From assembly GCA_913774625.1 (NCBI GenBank), contig CAJYHL010000039.1, forward strand, positions 124,001 through 188,000: DNA of 64,000 nt, in the 5' to 3' direction. Source of the DNA: an uncultured Acidovorax sp. Its GTDB lineage: Bacteria > Pseudomonadota > Gammaproteobacteria > Burkholderiales > Burkholderiaceae_C. The notes under the pieces are model-generated. The model worked only from the letters and a program-made list of their open reading frames with translations, was not told the origin of the DNA and searched no databases. How positions within the stretch are numbered: the stretch's first letter is position 1; every line of letters begins with the position of its first letter. Made by a program: the position numbers and the translations under genes. This document shows positions 56,573 to 64,000 of the stretch, piece by piece.

Positions 56573-57486
56573 ACGATCTGCTCCTTCCCGTGGGTGCTTT
56601 GTTCCAGGCGTGCTCCCGCGATGATTCCCAGTCGCTCCAACTCAGCTGCAGCAGCCAGCACTGGTTCACGGAACTTGGAGATCGGGCTGCTGTATTGCAG
56701 CTTGTCTTTCAGCCATACAAGACTGTGGCGCTGGGTCGCGTCTGACGAAGTGGCGACCAGGCGTTGCAGGGCCTTTGCCATGTCTCGCTGGACCTTGATC
56801 TGCAGTCGCTTCTCCCAATCGATCAGCGCGAACTCACGGTTGCTGAACAGGCGAACCATGCGACGGTCGATGCGCAGAACGTAGGTGTCCAGTTCCTCAT
56901 CCAAATCGAAGCCGTCGATCAGGTGCAGGACGCGGTGAATGCCCTTGCTCGGCGTGGCGTCGCCCGGAACTTCGCCCACGGTGTACTTCCGCGTTTTGAT
57001 CTCCAACATGCCGAGGCTGAGGCGCAAGAACGACTCATGCAGCCATCCGTAATCCGTGCTCCCGATGTGTCGCCCAAGGGACTTCAGAAAGTGCGAGCGA
57101 ACGACGGGCACTGGCGCACCAACAGGATGACGACGTGCCTCGTGAAGGGCTTGCATCCAGACATCGGAGTCGGGCTCATCGAGCTGCATGCCCCAGTACC
57201 GCAGTTGCACATCTGATCGGCTGGTGAGCACCTTTCCCTCGTGGGTGGCTCTGCGGCCTCGGGCCACTGGGGCAAAGAGGCTGGACCTCGCAAGGTGGTT
57301 TGGAATCGCGCGATCCAGGTCATGCCACCACGGAAGCTGGACGACTTTTTCCTCGGTCGCACGCGGCGTCGCCGAGGTCCTGGCAGTCCGCTCAAGGACG
57401 CGCTGGCGTAACCGGCTGAGAGCCTGATCCAAGCGGTGTTGCTGTGATTGCGGGCTGCATTGGGTGTTGGAGGCATGCGCTGCCAT
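56557..57486 (-). CDS. trfA: TrfA-family plasmid replication initiator
   Basis: The 309-residue protein matches TrfA of RK2-type plasmids, with VQLPWWHDLDRAIPNHLARSSLF-type opening and DVQLRYWGMQLDEPDSDVW. GWLHESFLRLSLGMLEI and a C-terminal winged helix follow. TrfA binds iterons at an origin and loads the helicase. Here it is on a chromosomally integrated element, so it may drive replication after excision. I could not find an RK2-like iteron array. Confidence 0.9.
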   Translation of the reverse strand: MAAHASNTQCSPQSQQHRLDQALSRLRQRVLERTARTSATPRATEEKVVQLPWWHDLDRAIPNHLARSSLFAPVARGRRATHEGKVLTSRSDVQLRYWGMQLDEPDSDVWMQALHEARRHPVGAPVPVVRSHFLKSLGRHIGSTDYGWLHESFLRLSLGMLEIKTRKYTVGEVPGDATPSKGIHRVLHLIDGFDLDEELDTYVLRIDRRMVRLFSNREFALIDWEKRLQIKVQRDMAKALQRLVATSSDATQRHSLVWLKDKLQYSSPISKFREPVLAAAAELERLGIIAGARLEQSTHGKEQIVWTRL

Positions 57487-57489
57487 GGT

Positions 57490-57852
57490 TCAGCGCCCTC
57501 CCGTCGAGTTAGCCCAGCGCTGCCGGGCAAGTTGTTCGGCTTTGGTCGGGCGGCCGCGAGGGCGGCGTGACGGGGGCGGCTCGGCGGGGCGTGTGGACTC
57601 GATCCATTCAAGGACGTCGCGCTCGTACCAGCACAGGCGCCTTGAGCCCGGCATCTTGAAAGGCCGGGGGATCAAGTTCCGGTCTTTGTACTTTTCGCAG
57701 GTCGCGAAGGTCCGAATGGTGGTGCAGCTCTTGCCGATCAGAGCCGAGAGCTGCTCAATGAAGATGATTCGGACGGGGGGAGGGGTGTCAGCGAGAAAAA
57801 CGTTGACAAGCTGTTGCCCGGAGAGTGCCTCCGGCAAGACAGGGGTGGCCAT
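57490..57852 (-). CDS. AlpA-like helix-turn-helix regulator
   Basis: The 120-residue protein has a MerR/excisionase-like helix-turn-helix (LSALIGKSCTTIRTFATCEKY, then MPGSRRLCWYERDVLEWIES). A basic AT-hook-like tail follows (PPSRRPRGRPTKAEQ). AlpA-type proteins often activate integrase genes or act as excision factors. It is the first gene of the group followed by trfA and the recombinase-like gene, with a 3-bp gap to trfA. Confidence 0.75.
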   Translation of the reverse strand: MATPVLPEALSGQQLVNVFLADTPPPVRIIFIEQLSALIGKSCTTIRTFATCEKYKDRNLIPRPFKMPGSRRLCWYERDVLEWIESTRPAEPPPSRRPRGRPTKAEQLARQRWANSTGGR

Positions 57853-58253
57853 AACGCATCCATGATTGCGGAGAGCGACAGGGAAGACCTGTTGCTCTGG
57901 CAGCGATCGTCTTTAGATGCGTGCAATGGCGTCTCAAGAGCCTGGAACTACGGGGGCAGGGTATGACTCATCGACGCCCATTCCAGAATCTCTGCGCGTC
58001 CGAAGACGCTTTTCGATCATTCGCAGCCCTGCTGCGTCTCGGCGGACGGCTCACGCCGAGAAGCCATGCTTTGAGGTTTCACGCTATCGCTCTTTCGCGT
58101 GAGAGTACCGGCTGACTCATTCCCCATCTTTCGCCGGGTGAGGGTCACTACTCCACATCACCACGTCAGCCACACGACTTGATCGTCAATGGCTATCAGC
58201 GTAGAGCAGTTCAAACATGCCGTCAACGACTGAGCGCCTACGCCCTGGCTCGC
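57853..58253. other. Non-coding right end of the element
   Basis: No gene is supported in these 401 bases. A hairpin with perfect 8-bp arms (TCTCGGCG at 58037-58044, CGCCGAGA at 58054-58061) is visible. The part near 57853 should hold the promoter of the AlpA-like gene. This stretch could also hold the replication origin used by TrfA, but I see no iterons. Confidence 0.45.
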
Positions 58254-58274
58254 TGGGCCATTCTTGGGCCATTG
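58254..58274 (+). repeat. Paired TGGGCCA sites, probable recombinase arm sites (right)
   Basis: Two TGGGCCA copies, 11 bp apart, form a 21-bp segment identical to 20637-20657 at the left end. They lie about 90 bp from attR. In the excised circle they and the left array would flank the attachment core, the classical layout of an attP site. Confidence 0.75.
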
Positions 58275-58319
58275 ACCCACAAGATTTACTCTGAGTCGGC
58301 ATTCATGACGATCCAAAAC

Positions 58320-58354
58320 AAAAAAGCCCAAGTGCTTGATTCACTTGGGCTTTT
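58320..58354 (-). terminator. Terminator of the intact tRNA-Pro, carried by the element
   Basis: AAAAAAGCCCAAGTG pairs with CACTTGGGCTTTT, giving an intrinsic terminator for transcription leftward from tRNA-Pro. The hairpin closely resembles the one at 20490-20526 but differs in loop and flanks. The element therefore restores both the tRNA 3' half and its terminator. Confidence 0.8.
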
Positions 58355-58365
58355 CGTATGGATTC

Positions 58366-58413
58366 CTGGTCGGGGTGAGAGGATTCGAACCTCCGGCCTC
58401 TACGTCCCGAACG
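58366..58413 (-). repeat. attR: 48-bp direct repeat within tRNA-Pro
   Basis: Identical to 20538-20585. It forms the 3' half of the intact tRNA-Pro gene, from the encoded CCA to the anticodon stem. It marks the right junction of the element. Confidence 0.93.
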
Positions 58414-58443
58414 TAGCGCTCTACCAGGCTAAGCTACACCCCG
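58367..58443 (-). tRNA. tRNA-Pro(CGG), complete
   Basis: The 77-nt gene on the minus strand starts CGGGGTGTAGC, has a D-arm, the anticodon loop TTCGGGA (anticodon CGG), a T-arm with GTTCGAATC and ends CACCCCGA plus encoded CCA. Its 3' half is supplied by the integrated element and its 5' half is the original chromosome. Confidence 0.95.
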
Positions 58444-58465
58444 AATGGTCTAAAGCGGAGTGTCT

Positions 58466-59449
58466 TCAGACACGCCGCTCAAGTAGCTGAGACGCTAATT
58501 GTAGCAGCGCTTCTGAGTAGTTATTGACTGGCAGCTGCCGCGCTGCATCGATGGCCACCTGAGCCTGCGCTGCCGCAGCCTGCCGCGTGGCTTCGAGGGC
58601 CCCTGTCGTCCGCACGATGTCGATGACTTTCGCCAGTTCGTCGGTGGCGCCGGCCTCGATGGCCTGGCGGATCAGCTGCCGCTGCTCTTCGGTGCCTCGC
58701 TGCATGGCGATGATGAGCGGCAGGGTGACCTTGCCTTCGCGCAGGTCGTCGCCCAGGTTCTTGCCCATCTCGCCGGCATCGCCGTCGTAGTCGAGCACGT
58801 CGTCGATCACCTGGAAAGCCGTTCCCAGGGCCTGCCCGTAGTCGGCGCAGAGCGTTTCGATGGGCTCGGGGCTTCGCGACAGCACGGCCGCGAGGCGGGT
58901 GCTGGCCTCGAACAGCTTGGCCGTCTTGGAGCGGATGACCTGCAGGTAGCCTGCTTCGCTCAGCGACGCGTCATGCGTGTTCATGAGCTGCTGCACCTCG
59001 CCCTCGGCGATGATGTTGGTGGCCTCCGACAGGATCTGCATGATCCGCATGTCGTCGGCATCCACCATCATCTGGAAGGCGCGCGAATGCAGGAAGTCGC
59101 CGACCAGCACGCTCGCGGGATTGCCGAAGCTCTCGTTGGCCGTGGGGCGTCCGCGGCGCAGGGTGGATTCGTCCACCACGTCGTCGTGCAGCAGGGTGGC
59201 GGTGTGGATGAACTCGATGACCGCCGCGATGTTGAATCGCTGTGCTCCCTGGTAGCCCAGTGCGCCGCAGGCCAGCAGCAGCAGCGCCGGGCGGAGCCGC
59301 TTGCCTCCTGCGGAGATGATGTACCGGGCGACCTGGCCCACCAGGGGAACGGAGGAGTCGAGGCGTTGGGCAATCACTGCGTCCACTTGCGACATGTCGT
59401 CGGCAATCAGTGCAAGTGCGGATGCGGTGCTGTGTGAGTTGGCGGCCAA
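58466..59449 (-). CDS. ispB: Octaprenyl diphosphate synthase (polyprenyl synthetase)
   Basis: The protein has 327 residues from a TTG start. It makes the long isoprenoid tail of ubiquinone. Both aspartate-rich motifs are visible: LLHDDVVDE and VIDDVLDYDGD, each with neighbouring basic residues. The start is uncertain: typical relatives begin close to LAANSHSTASALALIADDM, for which TTG at 59449 or ATG at 59395 are candidates. A long ATG start at 59590 would run into the rplU promoter region. It is divergent from rplU-rpmA-obgE, a standard arrangement. Confidence 0.92.
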   Translation of the reverse strand: MAANSHSTASALALIADDMSQVDAVIAQRLDSSVPLVGQVARYIISAGGKRLRPALLLLACGALGYQGAQRFNIAAVIEFIHTATLLHDDVVDESTLRRGRPTANESFGNPASVLVGDFLHSRAFQMMVDADDMRIMQILSEATNIIAEGEVQQLMNTHDASLSEAGYLQVIRSKTAKLFEASTRLAAVLSRSPEPIETLCADYGQALGTAFQVIDDVLDYDGDAGEMGKNLGDDLREGKVTLPLIIAMQRGTEEQRQLIRQAIEAGATDELAKVIDIVRTTGALEATRQAAAAQAQVAIDAARQLPVNNYSEALLQLASQLLERRV

Positions 59450-59648
59450 AACGTGCGAGGTGGGTGCTGGATGTAAGCAGAGATTATAGAAAGAGCTGAA
59501 AGCCTCGCTGGGAGAGGGTGCTGCGCGCTGGAAGGCTTGCTCCGCAAGCACGGCCCCCATCCTGGCCCCTTGCTCTTTTGCTCCTTCCATGCTACATTCG
59601 CCGGCTCTGCAAAAAATCGTTTGCGGGACTCACACTCAAGAGGTTTAC

Positions 59649-59960
59649 ATGTACGCGGTCATAAAAACCGGTGGCAAGCAATATCGCGTTGCTGCTGGCG
59701 AAAAAATTAAAGTAGAACAGATTGCTGCGGACGTAGGCCAGGAGATCGTGATCGACCAGGTTCTGGCAGTCGGCAACGGCGCTGAACTCAAGGTCGGCAC
59801 GCCCCTGGTGTCCGGCGCTACGGTGACGGCTACGGTCGTCGCCCACGGCAAGCACGACAAGGTGCACATCTTCAAGATGCGCCGTCGCAAGCACTATCAG
59901 AAACGCCAAGGCCATCGCCAGCAGTTCACCGAACTGCAAATCGGTGCGATCGCCGGTTAA
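59649..59960 (+). CDS. rplU: 50S ribosomal protein L21
   Basis: The 103-residue protein starts [14 protein letters not shown] and ends in the usual [19 protein letters not shown]. An AAGAGG precedes the ATG. Upstream in-frame codons are not L21-like. It heads the rplU-rpmA-obgE operon. Confidence 0.98.
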   Translation: MYAVIKTGGKQYRVAAGEKIKVEQIAADVGQEIVIDQVLAVGNGAELKVGTPLVSGATVTATVVAHGKHDKVHIFKMRRRKHYQKRQGHRQQFTELQIGAIAG

Positions 59961-59975
59961 TCAGGAGCTGATCTC

Positions 59976-60233
59976 ATGGCACAGAAAAAAGGCGGCGGCT
60001 CTACGCGAAACGGGCGCGATTCCAAGCCCAAGATGCTCGGTGTGAAGGCTTTCGGTGGTGAACTCATCAGCGCCGGCTCCATCATCGTTCGCCAGCGCGG
60101 CACGCGCTTCCACCCCGGCACGAATGTCGGCGTGGGCAAGGACCACACGCTGTTCGCCCTGGTGGATGGCCACGTGTCCTTCGGCACGAAGGGTGCGATG
60201 TCCAAGCACACGGTCAACGTGACGGCCGCCTGA
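59976..60233 (+). CDS. rpmA: 50S ribosomal protein L27
   Basis: The 85-residue protein starts [16 protein letters not shown], whose N-terminus reaches the peptidyl-transferase centre. AGGAG lies upstream of the ATG. It is 15 bp after rplU and is followed by a strong terminator-like hairpin. Confidence 0.98.
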   Translation: MAQKKGGGSTRNGRDSKPKMLGVKAFGGELISAGSIIVRQRGTRFHPGTNVGVGKDHTLFALVDGHVSFGTKGAMSKHTVNVTAA

Positions 60234-60248
60234 GCGAAAGTCATCTGA

Positions 60249-61463
<1,215 letters not shown>

Positions 61464-61564
61464 GCCCCCTGGGGCCTGCCGGCCCTTGTTTTGCTATTGA
61501 AGAGAAGAAGTAGTCGCTGTAGGCGCCTGTTCCGTGTGCGCCACATGCCTGGAAGATGCTGAAT

Positions 61565-62734
61565 ATGCTGCCCAATGTATTGCGTGATGCCCGCCGGATT
61601 GTGGTCAAGGTCGGCTCCAGCCTGGTGACCAACGAGGGGCGCGGGCTGGACGAGCAGGCGATCGGCGAGTGGAGCCGGCAGCTCGCTGCGCTGGTGCGGG
61701 GCGATGGCGCCACGCGCCGAGAGGTGGTGATGGTGTCCAGCGGTGCGATCGCCGAGGGCATGAAGCGCCTGGGCTGGACGGTGCGGCCCAGCGAGATCCA
61801 CGAACTGCAGGCTGCCGCCGCCGTCGGCCAGATGGGCCTGGCGCAGATGTACGAGACCAAGCTGCGCGAGCAGGGCATGGGCAGCGCGCAGGTGCTGCTC
61901 ACCCATGGCGACCTGGCCCATCGCGAGCGCTATCTCAACGCCCGCTCCACGCTGCTGACGCTGCTGCGCCTGGGCGTGGTGCCCGTCATCAACGAGAACG
62001 ACACCGTCGTCACCGACGAGATCAAGTTCGGCGACAACGACACGCTGGGTGCGCTGGTGGCCAATCTGGTCGAGGCCGACGCCCTCGTCATCCTGACCGA
62101 CCAGAAGGGCCTCTATACCGCCGACCCGCGCCGCGACCCGGAAGCCCGCTTCGTGCACGAGGCCCGCGCGGGCGATGCTGCGCTGGAAGCGATGGCCGGC
62201 GGCGCCGGATCGAGCATCGGCAAGGGGGGCATGATCACCAAGATCCTGGCGGCCAAGCGCGCGGCCGGCTCCGGTGCCTCGACCGTGATCGCCTGGGGAC
62301 GCGAACCCGACGTGCTGATGCGTCTGGCTCAGGGCGAGGCCATCGGCACGCTGCTGCTGGCCCAGACGGCCAAGCAGCAGGCGCGCAAGCAGTGGATGGC
62401 CGACCATCTGCAGCTGCGTGGGGCGGTGTCCGTCGATGCGGGGGCTGCCGCCAAGCTGCGCGACGAGGGCAAGAGCCTGCTGCCCATCGGCATGGTGGCG
62501 GTGGAGGGGGAGTTCTCGCGCGGGGACGTGATCGCCGTGCGCGATGCCCAAGGCGTCGAGATCGCGCGCGGCCTCGCCAACTACGCCAGTGCCGAGGCGC
62601 GCCTGCTGTGCCGCAAGCCCTCTGCGGAGATCGAGCGCCTGCTGGGCTACATCGCCGAGCCTGAGATGATGCACCGGGACAATCTGGTGCTGACCAGCGC
62701 CGCGCGGGCGAGCCAGCCTGTCGCGCAGGCTTGA
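61565..62734 (+). CDS. proB: Glutamate 5-kinase
   Basis: The 389-residue protein phosphorylates glutamate in the first step of proline synthesis. The amino-acid kinase domain has [13 protein letters not shown], the substrate loop [17 protein letters not shown] and TGSGGMxTK-like [12 protein letters not shown] domain follows (about 285-370). ATG at 61565 is chosen because GGAAG lies 9 bases before it; the ATG at 61556 directly abuts that site. Confidence 0.96.
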   Translation: MLPNVLRDARRIVVKVGSSLVTNEGRGLDEQAIGEWSRQLAALVRGDGATRREVVMVSSGAIAEGMKRLGWTVRPSEIHELQAAAAVGQMGLAQMYETKLREQGMGSAQVLLTHGDLAHRERYLNARSTLLTLLRLGVVPVINENDTVVTDEIKFGDNDTLGALVANLVEADALVILTDQKGLYTADPRRDPEARFVHEARAGDAALEAMAGGAGSSIGKGGMITKILAAKRAAGSGASTVIAWGREPDVLMRLAQGEAIGTLLLAQTAKQQARKQWMADHLQLRGAVSVDAGAAAKLRDEGKSLLPIGMVAVEGEFSRGDVIAVRDAQGVEIARGLANYASAEARLLCRKPSAEIERLLGYIAEPEMMHRDNLVLTSAARASQPVAQA

Positions 62735-62833
62735 AAGCATCCTTCGGGGTGACAGGGCGCGGCTTGCGCCCGGCCATGCATGCTTCCGGCCGCTCCGCCG
62801 GCTTCTCGGCACAGGCGTAGCGGCATGGCGTCT

Positions 62834-63541
62834 TCAGCTGCCGGCAGGCTTGGCAGGCGGCGACATGCCCGCCCGCCCCGTTGCGGCGCCGAGGGCGTCC
62901 TTGCGTTCACCTTGCGGGTCGGGGTCGAAGCTGGCGCCGGGCGGCAGTTCCACTCCGGGGCTCAGCAGCAGCGAACCCGCGCGATGCATGCCGCCGCCTG
63001 GGCCGCCTGCAGCCTCGGTGCCGTCGCGCGAGCGCATGCCGCTGCGCAGGTAGCGATTGCGTTGCTCCTGGCGCGGCAGGAAGCGGGCCAGTTCGGTCAG
63101 GGCCATTTCATAGACGCCGCGCTTGAACTCGACCACCACGTCCAGCGGCACCCAGTAGTCGTTCCAGCGCCAGGCGTCGAATTCAGGGTGGTTGGTGGCA
63201 CGCAGGTTCAGATCCCAGTCGTGGCCGACCAGCTGCAGCAGATACCAGATCTGCTTCTGGCCCTTGTAGTGGCCGCGCGCATCGCGCCGTATATACCGGT
63301 CAGGCACCTCGTAGCGCAACCAGTCCCGGGTGCGGGCGACCACGCGAACGTGGTTCGGCTGCAGTCCCACCTCTTCGTGCAGCTCTCGGAACATCGCCTG
63401 CTCGGGCGTTTCGCCCCTGTCGATGCCCCCTTGCGGGAACTGCCAGCTGTGGGTGCGAATGCGCTTGCCCCAAAATACCTGGTTTTTCTGGTTGAGCAGG
63501 ATGATGCCGACGTTCGGCCTAAAGCCGTCCCGGTCAAGCAT
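62834..63541 (-). CDS. rppH: RNA pyrophosphohydrolase RppH
   Basis: The 235-residue protein starts [17 protein letters not shown] and has the NUDIX box in the pattern G-x5-E-x7-REL-x-EE-x-G from [12 protein letters not shown] onward. It removes pyrophosphate from the 5' end of transcripts and starts their decay. The enzyme core ends near residue 165; the remaining roughly 70 residues are a Gly/Pro-rich tail that Escherichia coli RppH lacks. It is divergent from proS. Confidence 0.95.
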   Translation of the reverse strand: MLDRDGFRPNVGIILLNQKNQVFWGKRIRTHSWQFPQGGIDRGETPEQAMFRELHEEVGLQPNHVRVVARTRDWLRYEVPDRYIRRDARGHYKGQKQIWYLLQLVGHDWDLNLRATNHPEFDAWRWNDYWVPLDVVVEFKRGVYEMALTELARFLPRQEQRNRYLRSGMRSRDGTEAAGGPGGGMHRAGSLLLSPGVELPPGASFDPDPQGERKDALGAATGRAGMSPPAKPAGS

Positions 63542-63631
63542 AATCTAACCCCAAATTTTTAAACTGTGACCATTATGCACGGCGCTTTACAGGCGACAAG
63601 CGGAGTGGTCCTGGCTGCCTGAAATCGCTCG

Positions 63632-64000
63632 ATGAAAGCTTCCCAATTTTTCGTTTCCACCCTCAAAGAAGCGCCTGCGGATGCCGAGGTGGTCAGCCAC
63701 AAGCTCATGATGCGCGCCGGCCTCATCAAGAAATTGGGTGCGGGCATCTATAACTACATGCCCATGGGGCTGCGCGTGGTGCGCAAGGTGGAAGCCATCG
63801 TGCGCGAGGAGATGAACCGGGCCGGCGCCGTGGAATGCACCATGCCCGTGGTGCAGCCGGCCGAGCTCTGGCAGGAGACCGGCCGCTTCGACAAGATGGG
63901 CCCCGAGCTGCTGCGCATCAAGGACCGCCACGGGCGTGACTTCATCATCCAGCCGACCAGCGAAGAAGTGGTCACCGACATCGCCCGTCAGGAGCTGCGC
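63632..64000 (+). CDS. proS: Prolyl-tRNA synthetase, N-terminal part (runs off the window)
   Basis: The frame is open from ATG 63632 to the window end, 123 codons. It reads [19 protein letters not shown], then [20 protein letters not shown] and FIIQPTSEE, the standard start of bacterial ProS. The enzyme charges tRNA-Pro. It is divergent from rppH with a 90-bp gap. Confidence 0.96.
   Translation, partial: MKASQFFVSTLKEAPADAEVVSHKLMMRAGLIKKLGAGIYNYMPMGLRVVRKVEAIVREEMNRAGAVECTMPVVQPAELWQETGRFDKMGPELLRIKDRHGRDFIIQPTSEEVVTDIARQELR

Larger units (their letters stand above)
20538..58413. mobile_element. Integrated defence element in tRNA-Pro(CGG), about 37.9 kb
   Basis: The borders are the two 48-bp direct repeats. 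A tyrosine recombinase gene lies just inside the left end. A second recombinase-like gene, a TrfA-type replication initiator and an AlpA-like regulator lie at the right end. TTGGGCCA arm-site-like repeats occur inside both ends. No relaxase, type IV secretion or phage structural genes are visible, so it is neither a conjugative element nor a prophage on this evidence. The cargo comprises BREX with a nested reverse-transcriptase cassette, Wadjet, and several small regulator or ATPase modules. Genes on both sides are ordinary core genome. Confidence 0.92.

Overview
The window is GC-rich and looks like chromosome from a Comamonadaceae-type betaproteobacterium (Burkholderiales). The gene order DUF721 / M23 peptidase / secA / argJ / DUF815 ATPase / NUDIX, converging on pilB-pilC-pilD-coaE-zapD-yacG, is the usual one next to the cell-division cluster in that group. 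The far end (ispB, rplU-rpmA-obgE, proB, rppH, proS) is also standard core genome. The species cannot be named from the sequence alone.

Layout: 1-48 is the 3' part of tRNA-Thr. 117-12791 is core secretion, arginine, coenzyme A and type IV pilus genes. 12863-14896 encodes a chemoreceptor. 15264-20411 is a LysR regulator divergent from dabB-dabA, an inorganic-carbon uptake system. A 37.9 kb integrated element then runs from 20538 to 58413, bounded by a 48-bp direct repeat derived from the 3' half of tRNA-Pro(CGG). The intact tRNA-Pro is at 58367-58443, and core genome resumes after it.

The element carries a tyrosine recombinase at its left end. At its right end are a second recombinase-like protein, a TrfA-type replication initiator and an AlpA-like regulator. 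Tandem TTGGGCCA sites sit inside both ends, close to the duplicated tRNA core, and look like recombinase arm sites. I see no conjugation genes, so it is best read as an integrative element, possibly able to replicate after excision.

The cargo is a defence island, mostly on the minus strand. A BREX operon reads brxR-brxA-brxB-brxC-pglX(N)-[AAA ATPase / PD-(D/E)XK-like protein / reverse transcriptase-nitrilase]-pglX(C)-DUF1016 nuclease-pglZ-brxL. A compact Wadjet operon, jetA-jetB-jetC-jetD, follows. Further left are a Lon-like AAA ATPase divergent from a helix-turn-helix protein, an ankyrin-repeat protein coupled to a HicA-like small protein, and a lipoprotein/zinc-ribbon pair divergent from an XRE regulator.

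The most striking point is pglX. The methyltransferase gene is in two complete pieces, 609 and 589 codons, which together match a normal PglX of about 1200 residues. The break lies between the methyltransferase core and the target-recognition/C-terminal part. Three genes fill it, including an RT-nitrilase of the defence-associated RT (DRT) kind. All four junctions overlap by 1 or 4 bases, so the arrangement looks organised and expressed rather than decayed. This resembles a BREX methylase divided into M-like and S-like subunits with a second defence system nested inside its operon.
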